This document shows positions 44,702-53,903 of a DNA stretch of 64,000 bases, piece by piece; within the stretch, counting starts at the first letter, position 1; the number at the start of each line of letters is the position of its first letter. Position numbers and translations under genes: made by a program. The stretch lies in NCBI GenBank assembly GCA_016716635.1, contig JADJVZ010000011.1, forward strand, positions 1,459,264-1,523,263, in the 5' to 3' direction. Origin of the DNA: Micropruina sp. GTDB lineage: Bacteria > Actinomycetota > Actinomycetes > Propionibacteriales > Propionibacteriaceae. The notes under the pieces were generated by a model that worked only from the letters and a program-made list of their open reading frames with translations, searched no databases and was not told the DNA's origin.

Positions 44702-46171
44702 GTGACCACATTCGCGCGACGCACCTTGCTCCTCGGCGGCCTCGGCCTGGCGGCCGGCGGATTTGCCGCTGGCTGCACCCCGACCGCCTCCCACTCCGTG
44801 TCCATGGGGTCCATGCCCACGGCGACCCCGCTCGCCCCCACGGCGGGACAGCGGGTCGTCACGGGCACCCTGACGCCCCGGCCGGTCACCCTCGACCTCG
44901 GCGGGCCCACGGCCAAGACCTGGGCGTACGGCGAGACGCTCGGCCAAGAGGTGTTCCGCGCCTCGGCCGGTGATCTGCTGCGGATCACCGTGAACAACCA
45001 CCTTCCGGCCTCGACGAGCGTCCATTGGCATGGAATCCGGCTCCGCAACGCCGCCGACGGCGTCCCGGGCGTGACCCAGCAGCCCATCGAACCCGGGCAG
45101 CCGTACACCTACGAGTTCGTCGCCCCCGACCCCGGGACCTACTTCTTCCACCCGCACTCCGGGCTCCAGATCGACCGCGGCCTCTACGCCCCGCTCATCA
45201 TCGATGATCCCCACGAGCCCGGCGGCTACGACGCCGAATGGATCGTCGTGCTTGATGACTGGACCGACGGCATCGGTACCTCGCCCGACGACATCCTCGC
45301 CGCCTTCAAGGCCCAGAAGGGCACCGTCGGCACCGGCATGAACCACGACATGGGCGGCATGGGGCACGGCTCGATGGGATCGCCGCTCGGCGATGCGGGC
45401 GACATCGACTACCCGCACTACCTCATCAACGGACGCATCCCCGCCGCGCCGACGACCTTCACCGGAAAGCCCGGGCAGAGGATTCGCATCCGCTTCATCA
45501 ACGCCGGCTCGGACACCATCTTTCGGGTGGCGCTCGGGGGCCACGTGATGACCATCACGCACGCCGACGGCTACCCCACTGTGCCCACGCAGGCGCGGTC
45601 GTTCTACATCGCCATGGGCGAGCGGTACGACGTGACGGTGACCCTGGCCGATGGTGCGTTCCCGCTGGTGGCCCGCCCGGAGGGCAAGAACGGTACCGCG
45701 TGGGCATTGGTCCGCACGGGTTCCGGTACGGCGCCCACCCCCGGGGTCCTGGTGTCCGAACTCGACAACCCGCTGGATTCCCGCCAGCTCTCGGCCGCGG
45801 CGTCCGCCACCTTGCCCTCGAAGACACCGGACGCGACCATCGACGTCCAACTCAACGGACAAATGACGCCCTACGCCTGGGGGATCAACGGCCGCATCTT
45901 CGGCAATGACACCCCGCTCAGCGTGAAGCCGGGTCAGCGGCTCCGCATTCGGATGAGCAACATGACGATGATGTCCCACCCCATGCACATCCACGGCCAC
46001 ACCTGGGGCCTGCCGAGCAACGGCGGGTTGCGCAAAGACACGGTGCTGGTGATGCCCATGCAGTCGGTGACGGCCGACCTGCAGGCCGACAATCCGGGCA
46101 CCTGGATGTACCACTGCCACAACATCTACCACGCCGAGATGGGCATGATGACGTCGCTGGTGTACGCCTGA
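44702..46171 (+). CDS. Multicopper oxidase (CueO/laccase-like), exported
   Basis: A 489-aa oxidase. A leader with paired arginines and a lipobox-like FAAGC (TTFARRTLLLGGLGLAAGGFAAGC) indicates Tat export and possible lipid anchoring. Four copper-binding motifs are present: HWHG, HPHSG, HPMHIHGHTW and HCHNIYHAEMGMM. A Met/His-rich loop (MNHDMGGMGHGSMGS, about residue 215) resembles the CueO insert that binds extra Cu(I). GTG start. It probably oxidises Cu(I) or phenolics outside the cell and is likely controlled by the adjacent two-component system. Confidence 0.93.
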   Translation: MTTFARRTLLLGGLGLAAGGFAAGCTPTASHSVSMGSMPTATPLAPTAGQRVVTGTLTPRPVTLDLGGPTAKTWAYGETLGQEVFRASAGDLLRITVNNHLPASTSVHWHGIRLRNAADGVPGVTQQPIEPGQPYTYEFVAPDPGTYFFHPHSGLQIDRGLYAPLIIDDPHEPGGYDAEWIVVLDDWTDGIGTSPDDILAAFKAQKGTVGTGMNHDMGGMGHGSMGSPLGDAGDIDYPHYLINGRIPAAPTTFTGKPGQRIRIRFINAGSDTIFRVALGGHVMTITHADGYPTVPTQARSFYIAMGERYDVTVTLADGAFPLVARPEGKNGTAWALVRTGSGTAPTPGVLVSELDNPLDSRQLSAAASATLPSKTPDATIDVQLNGQMTPYAWGINGRIFGNDTPLSVKPGQRLRIRMSNMTMMSHPMHIHGHTWGLPSNGGLRKDTVLVMPMQSVTADLQADNPGTWMYHCHNIYHAEMGMMTSLVYA

Positions 46172-46231
46172 TCTCGCATAGTGAGGCCTCATTGGTAGCC
46201 TCGCGGGGAGTCCCGAACCGAGGAGAACCCG

Positions 46232-46948
46232 ATGCTGCCCGACGCTTTGGCCCGCCGCGCCCGCCGCGGTTCCGCGCCCTTGGTGACGCACTACGACCTG
46301 GCCACCGGGGCCCGTATCGAACTGTCGGCGATCACGTTCGCTAACTGGGTCGACAAGACCACCAACCTGCTGGAGAGCCTCGACGTCGACCCGGGCACGA
46401 CGATCGCGCTGCCCGTGTTGGACGAGCGCCCCGGCCACTGGATGGGGCTGATCTGGCCGATCGCCGCCTGGCAGCGCGGGTGTCACGTGCTGGTGGCGCC
46501 TCGGACGGAGGTCGGCGAAGCCGCTCTCGTGGTGATCGGACCCGACTCCCCCGCGCCGATGGCCGGGCTTCCAACGATCGCTTGCTCCCTGCATCCGCTG
46601 GGGCTATCGCTGCGCGGGCTGCCGCCCGGGGTGGACGATTTCACCCAGTTGGCACTGGCCGAACCCGACGCCTGCCAGGGCGTCCAACCTGATCCCCGCG
46701 CCCTCGCCTGGACGGACGCCGACCGGAGACTCACTCACGCGGAGATCGCCGCTACACCCCCCGAAGCCCGGCGGGTGCTTGTGCGTCCGTCGGACCCGTG
46801 GACGACCTTCGCCACCGCCCTCGCCGGTCCGTTACTGGGCGGCGGCTCGACCGTCCTGGTCGAAGGGCCCGCCGACGCGGACGAACTCGCGCGGATCGCC
46901 GCCTCAGAACGGGCCGTGCTCCCCGGGGCCGCTGGGTCGCTGCGGTAG
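46232..46948 (+). CDS. TIGR03089 family protein
   Basis: A 238-aa protein resembling a truncated acyl-adenylate-forming enzyme: an N-terminal LVTHYDLATGARIELSAITFANWVDKTTNLL segment like the start of AMP-ligases, then a rest without the P-loop or the adenylation signature. It matches the actinobacterial TIGR03089 family often placed beside LCP genes. Function unknown. An AGGAGA lies upstream of the ATG. It is followed by the serine-hydrolase lipoprotein gene 30 bases later. Confidence 0.8.
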   Translation: MLPDALARRARRGSAPLVTHYDLATGARIELSAITFANWVDKTTNLLESLDVDPGTTIALPVLDERPGHWMGLIWPIAAWQRGCHVLVAPRTEVGEAALVVIGPDSPAPMAGLPTIACSLHPLGLSLRGLPPGVDDFTQLALAEPDACQGVQPDPRALAWTDADRRLTHAEIAATPPEARRVLVRPSDPWTTFATALAGPLLGGGSTVLVEGPADADELARIAASERAVLPGAAGSLR

Positions 46949-46977
46949 TTTCGAGTCGAGCAATGTTCAGGAGGGAC

Positions 46978-47823
46978 ATGACGGATCTCACGCGTCGCGG
47001 GCTACTACTCGGGGCGGCCACGCTGGGTGCAGGCACCCTGTTGTCCGCGTGCTCGAAGACCAACGTCCCGCTCGCCCCCTCGCCGAGTGGCGACGTTCGG
47101 GCCCAGCTCGACGCGGTGATGGCGACCTATTCCAAGGATCGTCCCCAGTTGGGGATGGCCCTGCGGGATCGCCGCTCGAACACGACGTACGACTTCAACG
47201 GCAGCTACAGCTCGCAAAGCGCGTCGATGGCCAAGGTCATGATCGTGTTGATGGCGCTGCGCAAGGCTCGCCAGGACGGTGGCACGCTGTCGATCGAGAA
47301 TCGGGCGCTGGCCACCAAGGCGATCGAGAACAGCAACAACGACGCCGCTGACGCGCTGTGGGCCTACGCCGGCGGCCCGGATGCCTACGCGAAGCTCGCC
47401 AAAGATCTCGGCATGGCCAACACCAAGCGGGACCCAAGCAAGGATTTCTGGTCCTGGACGTGGACCACCCCCCTCGACCAGCGGCTGCTGCTCGAGAAGA
47501 TCATGTCGGGCTCCCCCGCCATCGACAACGACGACCGCGGCTGGCTCTGGGGGCTGATGGACGCCGTCCAGGCTGACCAGCGATGGGGCGTCGGCGTTCC
47601 CAGCGCCCCCGACGTCAACGTGGAGATGAAGAACGGGTGGGTCCTGTTCAGCTCCAGCGATAAGCAGTGGGCGGTGAACTCCATTGGGCACGTTCAGGGA
47701 CGCACCCGCGACTACGTCTTGACGATCATGAGCCGGGTGCCCGACTTCGCGACCGGCCGCGACCTCACCAGCGCCATCGGGCAGTCGGTGTGGGACATCA
47801 TGGGTTCCGGCCAGCTGGCCTGA
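46978..47823 (+). CDS. Serine hydrolase/class A beta-lactamase-like lipoprotein
   Basis: A 281-aa exported protein. The leader has twin-Arg (TRRGLLLGAATLGAGTLLSAC) with lipobox Cys25. The active-site motif is S-M-A-K (Ser83-Lys86), the second motif position has SNN (NSNNDAAD) and the third is K-N-G in MKNGW, so it is a penicillin-recognising-fold enzyme; beta-lactamase activity is not certain. AGGAGG stands 3 bases before the ATG. An in-frame ATG at 46963 is possible. Convergent with the LCP gene. Confidence 0.85.
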   Translation: MTDLTRRGLLLGAATLGAGTLLSACSKTNVPLAPSPSGDVRAQLDAVMATYSKDRPQLGMALRDRRSNTTYDFNGSYSSQSASMAKVMIVLMALRKARQDGGTLSIENRALATKAIENSNNDAADALWAYAGGPDAYAKLAKDLGMANTKRDPSKDFWSWTWTTPLDQRLLLEKIMSGSPAIDNDDRGWLWGLMDAVQADQRWGVGVPSAPDVNVEMKNGWVLFSSSDKQWAVNSIGHVQGRTRDYVLTIMSRVPDFATGRDLTSAIGQSVWDIMGSGQLA

Positions 47824-47839
47824 ACCCGCGAGACTCCGG

Positions 47840-49369
47840 TCAGGAGACGCCGCAGACCTGATCGAGGTTGTCGGTCTGGCCAGCCTGATAGGCCGAGCTG
47901 GTGGCCGTGGCCGTGGCCTTGGTCGTCTTGGTCGAAGCCGACGCACTCGCCTTGGCGGTGCTTGGCTTCGCAGTGCTGGCCTTGCTCGGCGTGGCGGAGG
48001 TGGTCGGGGTGGCCGCTGCTGAGCCGGCGTCCGCCTGATCGAGCTTCTGCGACGCGGTGATCGAGTCGGCCACGATCACCTTGATCTTCGCCCAGTCCGG
48101 GTTCACGGTGTCGGGCACCAGCGGCGGGCTGATGGCGGTGCTGGCGATCGGCAGATTCTTGGCCTTGCTCGCCAGGTCGATCAGCGTGCCAATCTGGCTG
48201 GACGGAACGTCGGTCTCGACGATGTCCTTGCCAGCCTGGACGATCTCCTGGAACTTGCTCAGCACGTTGGTGGGGCTGAGCTGCTTCAGCATGGCGCTCA
48301 TCACGCACTTCTGGCGGATCATCCGGCTGTAGTCCGTGGATTGCACGCGGGTGCGGACGAACCGCAACGTCAGGTCACCGTCCAGGTGCACGTGCTGGCC
48401 TGCGTCCAGGTACGGCATCTTCGAGAGCGGGGTGTTTTCGTCCCCAAGGGGCACGTTGTAGGGAATGTCGAGGTAGATCCCACCCAGGGCGTCGATGAGC
48501 TCGCGGAAGCCCTCCATGTCGACCAAGGCGTAGTAGTTGATCTGCAGGCCGGTGATGTTCTGGATGACGGCCCGGGTCGTGGTCAGGCCCGGATTGGGGT
48601 CGCCGGGGAACAGTTTCTTGTTGTCGTTGGCCTCGGTGTAGAGGCCATTGAGCATGCAGGCCTGCTCCGCGCACCGGAACCCGTTGGGGTATTTGGCTCG
48701 CAGCGGGTTGCCCTCCGGGATCGGTGCACCCTGCAGGTTGCGCTCCAAGCTAACGAGCACGGTACGACCGGTGGTGGCGTCGACGCTGGCCACCGTCATT
48801 GAGTCGGGACGCAAGCCGTCGCGTCCGGCGCCCGCGTCACCGCCCAGCAGCAAGATGTTGATCCGTCCGCCGGTCACGGTGGTGTTCCCACCGCCCGCGA
48901 AGACGTGCCCAAAGAGGTCGGCTTGGCTACGGAAGATGCCGAAGGCTTGCCAGGACGTGAAGCCCATCACCACGGCCAGGAGAAGCGCCAGCCCGGACAC
49001 GAACACCCGGTGCCCGGTCGCGAGGGCACGTGGTTGGCCCAGGCGCCACGCGTCGACGAGGAGGGCGATCCAGCCGATTCCCAACATCAAGAAGGCCAGG
49101 GCGACGATCCACGGGGTGACCGCGTTGGCGTACAGCCCGATCGCCCAGTTGCGGTTGATCAGGAATACCGCGGCGACGACCAGCACAAGCGCAATGACCC
49201 CGAGCCACACCCGCATCGCGAAACGTCCGAGGCCACTGTTGCCCGCGGCGACCTGCGCGGAGCCGGGGACAAGGAGGGTCATCCCAAGCAGAGTCAAGGC
49301 ACGCCGCAGCGAGATCCTGTCACCGCGCACTTGGGCGATGTCTGCAGGTGGGGGCGTTGGCGCTGCCAC
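47840..49369 (-). CDS. LytR-CpsA-Psr (LCP) family protein
   Basis: A 509-aa membrane protein. About four hydrophobic segments lie before the LCP domain (residues 45-140; more than the usual one), then the LCP core with LLLGGDAGAGRDGLRPDSMTVASVD, LVSLERNLQG, the DMEGFRELIDALGGIYLDIP segment and LRFVRTR..DYSRMIRQKCVM, containing the catalytic Asp and Arg set for phosphotransfer of polymers to peptidoglycan. A low-complexity Ala/Ser/Thr/Lys tail follows (about 430-495). It probably attaches a wall glycopolymer. Confidence 0.94.
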   Translation of the reverse strand: MAAPTPPPADIAQVRGDRISLRRALTLLGMTLLVPGSAQVAAGNSGLGRFAMRVWLGVIALVLVVAAVFLINRNWAIGLYANAVTPWIVALAFLMLGIGWIALLVDAWRLGQPRALATGHRVFVSGLALLLAVVMGFTSWQAFGIFRSQADLFGHVFAGGGNTTVTGGRINILLLGGDAGAGRDGLRPDSMTVASVDATTGRTVLVSLERNLQGAPIPEGNPLRAKYPNGFRCAEQACMLNGLYTEANDNKKLFPGDPNPGLTTTRAVIQNITGLQINYYALVDMEGFRELIDALGGIYLDIPYNVPLGDENTPLSKMPYLDAGQHVHLDGDLTLRFVRTRVQSTDYSRMIRQKCVMSAMLKQLSPTNVLSKFQEIVQAGKDIVETDVPSSQIGTLIDLASKAKNLPIASTAISPPLVPDTVNPDWAKIKVIVADSITASQKLDQADAGSAAATPTTSATPSKASTAKPSTAKASASASTKTTKATATATSSAYQAGQTDNLDQVCGVS

Positions 49370-49492
49370 GGCGGCGGAGTCCTTACGGTTCGGGGCGGTC
49401 CTTCACAGTATGAGCGAGCACATCAAGGCGTCCGGCTCACGGCACGCCGGTGAGGGGCAATGGGAGACCGCGGTTGCAGCCCCATCATGCGA

Positions 49493-49987
49493 TCAACGAC
49501 CGCGGACAGCCGCACCCTTGGCCAAAACGGTCTCGCGCATCGCGGCCTGGAACTCGATGATGCGCGCCTGCAGGGCCTCATCTCTGGCCGCCAGGATGCG
49601 TACGGCGAGCAGCCCCGCGTTGCGGGCATTCCCGATGCCGACCGTCGCCACCGGGATGCCGGCTGGCATTTGGACGATCGACAACAACGAATCCATGCCG
49701 TCGAGGTATTTCAGGGGCACGGGCACGCCGATGACCGGCAGCGGGGTCACCGCCGCCAGAACCCCGGGCAGGTGGGCCGCGCCACCGGCGCCGGCGATGA
49801 TGACGTTGATCCCACGGGTGTGGGCGGCCTTCCCCCAGGCCAAGGTGTCATCGGGCATGCGATGCGCCGACAACACGTCCGCTTCGTAGCCGATGCCGAA
49901 CTCTTTCAGCGCGATCGCGGCAGCCTCCATGATGGGCCAATCCGAATCGGATCCCATGATGATCCCGACCTGTACCTGCTCGGCCAT
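49493..49987 (-). CDS. purE: N5-CAIR mutase (PurE)
   Basis: A 164-aa class I PurE that interconverts N5-CAIR and CAIR in purine synthesis. It shows GIIMGSDSDWPIMEAA, the SAHRMPDDT loop with the catalytic His, IAGAGGAAHLPGVLAA and PVIGVPV. The usual partner purK is not adjacent here. It is divergent from the peptidase E gene with a 125-base gap. Confidence 0.97.
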   Translation of the reverse strand: MAEQVQVGIIMGSDSDWPIMEAAAIALKEFGIGYEADVLSAHRMPDDTLAWGKAAHTRGINVIIAGAGGAAHLPGVLAAVTPLPVIGVPVPLKYLDGMDSLLSIVQMPAGIPVATVGIGNARNAGLLAVRILAARDEALQARIIEFQAAMRETVLAKGAAVRGR

Positions 49988-50112
49988 CGCCGCTCCTGTC
50001 GTGCGTGGTGGCAGCCCGGAGGGGGCGCCGATTGTGAGGACACGCTGACCCTACCAATCCGCCACAGGACGCATGGGCAGCCGAGGCCCCCAGGTCGTGC
50101 CAAGATGGCGCC

Positions 50113-50826
50113 ATGACCAAGCACATCGTCGCCATGGGTGGCGGCGGCTTCTCGATGTCCGAGTTCAAGGCCCCCACCAATTTGGATCGCTACCTGCTCG
50201 AGCTTTCGGGCAAGTCGAGCCCGCAGGTGGCGTTCGCGCCGACGGCCTCGGCGGACGATCCCGCCTACATCAAGTCCTTCCTGACGGCCTACGGCACTCT
50301 GGGTGTCCGCGCCTCGGTGCTGACCCTGTGGGAAGGTGACACCACCCGGGCGGTCGCCCGCCTCGCAGACGCCGATGTGATCCTCGTCGGCGCGGGTCAC
50401 ACCGTGAACCTGCTGGCCCTCTGGGACGCCCACAAGGTCGGCAAGGCCATCAAGCGCCGATATGAGGCCGGGGACGTCGTGCTGTGCGGCATCTCCGCCG
50501 GTGCGGGCGCTTGGTACCACGGCTGCATCACCGACTCCTTCGGCGACTACCGTCCCTGGCGTGGTGGCCTTGGCTTAGTGCCCGGATCGTTCTGTGCGCA
50601 CATGGATCGCGAGGGGCGCGCTCCGGCCTACACCGACGCGGTTGCCACGGGCGCCCTGACCGGCGGGTACGGCTGTGATGATGGCGCCGGCGTGCACTAC
50701 GTCGACGGCGTTCCCCGGAACTTCGTAGCCGAACACCCGGGGCAGTTGGTGTACCGGGTGATGCCGTCCGACCTGCCGACCGCCTCCGGCGTGCTGGTCG
50801 AGCCGCAGCAGATGACCGTCCTTTAG
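50113..50826 (+). CDS. Peptidase E family protein (S51)
   Basis: A 237-aa class I glutamine-amidotransferase-fold serine peptidase (alpha-aspartyl dipeptidase/cyanophycinase-related). It shows the N-terminal IVAMGGGGFSM, the central nucleophile elbow CGISAGAGAWYHG with the catalytic Ser, and TDSFGDYRPWRGGLGLVPGSFCAH with the His. It may recycle aspartyl dipeptides. It ends 11 bases before the convergent gtrA gene. Confidence 0.92.
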   Translation: MTKHIVAMGGGGFSMSEFKAPTNLDRYLLELSGKSSPQVAFAPTASADDPAYIKSFLTAYGTLGVRASVLTLWEGDTTRAVARLADADVILVGAGHTVNLLALWDAHKVGKAIKRRYEAGDVVLCGISAGAGAWYHGCITDSFGDYRPWRGGLGLVPGSFCAHMDREGRAPAYTDAVATGALTGGYGCDDGAGVHYVDGVPRNFVAEHPGQLVYRVMPSDLPTASGVLVEPQQMTVL

Positions 50827-50836
50827 GACGGGTCTC

Positions 50837-51255
50837 TCACGCCGCGTCGGCGAAGATCCACCGGCGCTGGACCACAAAGTTCACCGCGGTCGCGGTGCCC
50901 TGCGCGATGACGAAACCAACGATCTGCGCCCCGTTGACGAACGAAGCCAGGGGGGCGCCGAGCCCCGCCTCCACCAGGCGCGGGTAGAGCAGGCTGAACA
51001 GACCCACCTGAAGCACGAAGGTGAGCCCGTACAGCAGCAGTACGGAGGCGAACTTCTTGCGCGAACCAGCGGCGGTGAAGGTCCAGCGCCGATTCAACAG
51101 GTACGCCGTCGTCGTGCCGGCCACGAACGACAGCGCCTTCGCCTGCATGTACCCCAACCCCAGCCGCATGAGCAGCGCCAAAGAGCGAAATCGACCCCGG
51201 CCGAGACGACTCCGACCCCGATGAAGCGCGTGAGTTGCGTGCGCAGCGAACTCAC
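50837..51255 (-). pseudogene. GtrA-family membrane protein with a one-base frameshift
   Basis: GtrA proteins help move lipid-linked sugars across the membrane. Starting from the GTG at 51255 (overlapping the PH gene stop) the frame reads LTRFIGVGVVSAGVDFAL, a classic GtrA N-terminus, and then breaks at about 51183. One frame over the protein continues LLMRLGLGYMQAKALSFVAGTTTAYLLNRRWTF with three further TMs and an NFVVQRRWIF end. Adding one base joins both parts to 139 aa, the normal length. A sequencing deletion is likely. Confidence 0.82.
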
Positions 51256-51776
51256 GGGGTGGGTGGAGGTGGGGAGGACGCTGCCCGACCGGGCGGTTGC
51301 TGCGGGAACAACAGGCCGTTGATGGTCATGTAGACACCCTCGATTTGCGGGACGTGGCGCACCACCACGGGATCCTCAGCGGCAGTGGTCAACATCAGGA
51401 CACCGCTGCCGAACATGCGATCGATGATGCTCGAGCGATAAGCCACGTCGCTGATCCGCGCCAGCGGCAGGTCATGACCGGAGCGGGTCAAAATACCCGT
51501 CCGCGACATCACTCGATGCTCGGTGATCGTGTAGGTGGTGGTGAGCCAGTTCAAGAACGGGACAACGCTCCACCCGAGGATTGCCACCAGCGAGGCGATC
51601 GCGAGGATCCAGCCCGACCACGGTTGCGTGGCCGGTGGCAGTATCCCGGCGACAAGACCGGCCAGAATTCCGACCCCTAGGAGGGCGAGGCCCGGGACGA
51701 CCAACACGATGCCGTGTTGGCGCAAGTGCAGAAGGACTCGCTCGTCGGGATGCGCGGACGCGGGCGTTGAGATCAC
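51252..51776 (-). CDS. PH (bPH2)-domain membrane protein
   Basis: A 174-aa protein with two TMs (about 22-46 and 55-77) and a bacterial PH2 domain: the TTTYTITEHRVMSRTGILTRSGHDLPLARISDVAYRSSIIDRMFGSGVLMLTTA stretch is the usual signature. The Pro-rich C-terminus is disordered. GTG start at 51776. It sits between birA (now 5 kb away) and GtrA as in mycobacteria (Rv3278c-like). Function unknown; it may anchor membrane complexes. Confidence 0.86.
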   Translation of the reverse strand: MISTPASAHPDERVLLHLRQHGIVLVVPGLALLGVGILAGLVAGILPPATQPWSGWILAIASLVAILGWSVVPFLNWLTTTYTITEHRVMSRTGILTRSGHDLPLARISDVAYRSSIIDRMFGSGVLMLTTAAEDPVVVRHVPQIEGVYMTINGLLFPQQPPGRAASSPPPPTP

Positions 51777-51797
51777 GCCCCTATCGTGCCACCTCGG

Positions 51798-52319
51798 TCA
51801 CAGGGGCCGCCGGTTCATCGGCGGAACGTCATCCCCGGTGAATCGGCCCGCGCGACCACCAGCAGGCGCCCAACCCTCGGCATTGCTAAAACTCTCGTAA
51901 CTCGGCTCGGCGAGGTAGTCGTAGTCCTCACCTGTTTTGGCGAGGTAGGCCTCCCTGTCAACCGACAGCAGGGACTCGAATTCCAGATCACCTTTGGGCA
52001 TCCGGGTCGGATCGGCCAGGACGGCCTCGTAGAACTCGCGTCCATTCGCGACCACGACGCAGCGCAGGTACAGGAAGGCGTCCGCGGAGATGTAGTCGTC
52101 GCCGTTGTCGGGATCGGCCTCACCCAAGTAGCCGTAGCGGGCATGCTCACGGGTGTCGAGGGCATACAGGAACCCCGCCAGAAGGTCACTGAACGCCTGG
52201 ATCTCCTCTTCAGAACGGTCGGCTAAGGCGGCCACAGCGGGAGCAATGACCGCCTCATCGTCGCCCTCCTGCGACCAATCGAACGTGCCGATCACGTGCC
52301 AAAACTGCGTGGCATCCAT
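51798..52319 (-). CDS. DUF4240-like protein
   Basis: A 173-aa protein opening with MDATQFWHVIGTFDWSQEGDDEAVIAPAVAALADRSEEEIQAFSDLLAGFLYALDTREHA, the DUF4240 pattern, then DYISADAFLYLRCVVVANGREFYEAVLADPTRMP and an FESLLSVDREAYLAKTGEDYDY acidic end. DUF4240 proteins are often encoded near toxin-immunity genes, though no function is proven. GAGAAGG precedes the ATG. It lies 17 bases downstream of the reconstructed end of the DUF6138-like gene on the same strand. Confidence 0.78.
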   Translation of the reverse strand: MDATQFWHVIGTFDWSQEGDDEAVIAPAVAALADRSEEEIQAFSDLLAGFLYALDTREHARYGYLGEADPDNGDDYISADAFLYLRCVVVANGREFYEAVLADPTRMPKGDLEFESLLSVDREAYLAKTGEDYDYLAEPSYESFSNAEGWAPAGGRAGRFTGDDVPPMNRRPL

Positions 52320-52336
52320 GGCCTTCTCTCTTTCTC

Positions 52337-53668
52337 TCAAGGTGTTGCCGACTCGGCGAAAATCGCTTCGTACAAGGGTCGCAACTCCGCAGGTGCCTTG
52401 CGGGTCACCTCGTGGCCCCCGTCGCGGGTAGCTGGCTCCCCCAGATCGCATAGAGGGTGTAGGAGAAGAGGCCGTCATCACCCAGCTCCAACTTCGCGGC
52501 AAGGAGCGCCTCCAAGCTTGCTTGGTTTGCCACCTGCGGCCGGGAGGTAGCCGGTAGGCGAAGATGCTGAATATTGCTCGCACAAGCAACCAGGTAGGCG
52601 ATCGCCTCGGGCGTGAAGCCATGCTCGGCCACATAGATCTCGACGAACTTCCCGTGGACCGATTGATGCTCGCCGTCCACGAGGCGCAAGTACTCCAGGA
52701 CCAGCGGTGAGAATGCTGGGTCAGCCAGGCCGAGGGCGAAGACCGCGAAGGTGCCCGGCATGGCGCAGTGCTCGTTTTCAAGATTGCGGTACCACTCGAA
52801 CTCACCCATGGCGGCCCGAGCGTACTGTTCGAGGGCCGGACGAAGACCCGGGTACGCCGCGGCCGCCGCGAAGAACTGGTGGACGCCCTTCTTGGGGAGG
52901 CCCTTGATAGGCAGGTAGGTCTTCGTCGGCCCACGGAACTCGATGGCGTACGTGCGAGGGAACTCGGTGGTGGTCAGGAGCTCGATGAGGTACCCGAGGG
53001 CGGTCCCGTAGGCCTCCTTCGACTCCTCCAGCACGCGCAGCCGGATCACGGCCAAGGCGTCATTGGCCGTGGCCGTGACACTGTCGGTGCGGAACCTCGC
53101 TAGTTCTGGCGGCAGCGCCCCTGAGCCGTGCCGCTTGAGCCGAGCCGGGAGATCAGACCCCAGGGCCGACACCCATCCGAAGATCTCGTTCGCAGACACA
53201 AAGGCGTAGCTGGGGCCATACTTCAGCTCACCAAGAGCGACGTAGCAGGCGAAATCAAAGAACGCTGGCGGGAGGGAACTCGGATCCATCTCCGTGTTGC
53301 GCACCCTCCTTCTGCCACCGAGTCCCAGCGTTGTGAAACCACCCCTCACATAGACGGGTCTCCACCCAGCAGCGAAGGGTGTAGCTGATCTGGTTCCAGC
53401 CCAGCAGCTGCCGGGCCTGCTCGACGAAGGCTTTGGCCGCCTCCGCGTCGAACTCGTCGGCCGGAACCCGAAGAAGCACGAACTCAAGGACACCCGATGC
53501 CAACACCAGCCGGTCTCCACCCACAAGGCAGGTGGCACCGGTCGGCTCGCCTCGTCGCGCCTGGGCAGTCCCACTCCGCACGCTCTCAGCAGCGGCCTCG
53601 AAAACAGCTTGGAGCGTCTCGTCGTCCTGCAGGTCGCCCAAGGTGAGGTATCCCCGTGACTGTGGCAT
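52337..53668 (-). pseudogene. DUF6138-like protein, two compensating frameshifts
   Basis: As read, the N-terminal part (ATG 53668, start MPQSRGYLTLGDLQDDE) stops at 53255, and the main part continues in another frame (FPPAFFDFACYVALGELKYGPSYAFVSANEIFGWVSALG) to a stop at 52405. A third piece one frame on reads VTRKAPAELRPLYEAIFAESATP to a stop at 52337. One extra base near 53270 and one missing base near 52407 join all three; the span is then exactly 444 codons. The body resembles DUF6138 proteins (from memory). Function unknown; it clusters with DUF4240. Confidence 0.65.
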
Positions 53669-53681
53669 GTGTCCCCCTGTG

Positions 53682-53855
53682 TCAGCCGGTGACGAGTTCG
53701 GCGAAATCCTCGGTGCACCCAAGCAGTAGCTGTGTCGACCCCGCGAGCGCCTGACGCACAGTGCCCCAGGGCTCATATGCCTCGGGGACACCGTACAAGG
53801 CCGCCACCGGTTCTCCCGGTTGACGCTTGGCGACGACGTCAAGCAAGGCCGGCAC
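53682..53855 (-). CDS. Small 57-aa unknown protein
   Basis: A short gene seen by translating the minus strand: GTG at 53855 after a good AGGGGAGG Shine-Dalgarno, sequence beginning VPALLDVVAKRQPGEPVAAL, then a YGVPEAYEPWG segment and the ending CTEDFAELVTG. It uses high-GC codons with normal third-position bias. Its stop lies 13 bases before the DUF6138-like start, so it is probably the first gene of that operon. No family recognised. It might also be the fragment of a longer protein. Confidence 0.55.
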   Translation of the reverse strand: MPALLDVVAKRQPGEPVAALYGVPEAYEPWGTVRQALAGSTQLLLGCTEDFAELVTG

Positions 53856-53903
53856 CGCAGCCTCCCCTTAGTGAATCAAGCCAGCGGCAAGGCCCGAGGC
53901 GAA

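Noticed and set aside
44642..46594. 650-codon open frame on the minus strand
   Set aside because: Antisense to the multicopper oxidase, whose four copper motifs prove the plus strand; high GC alone explains the long frame.
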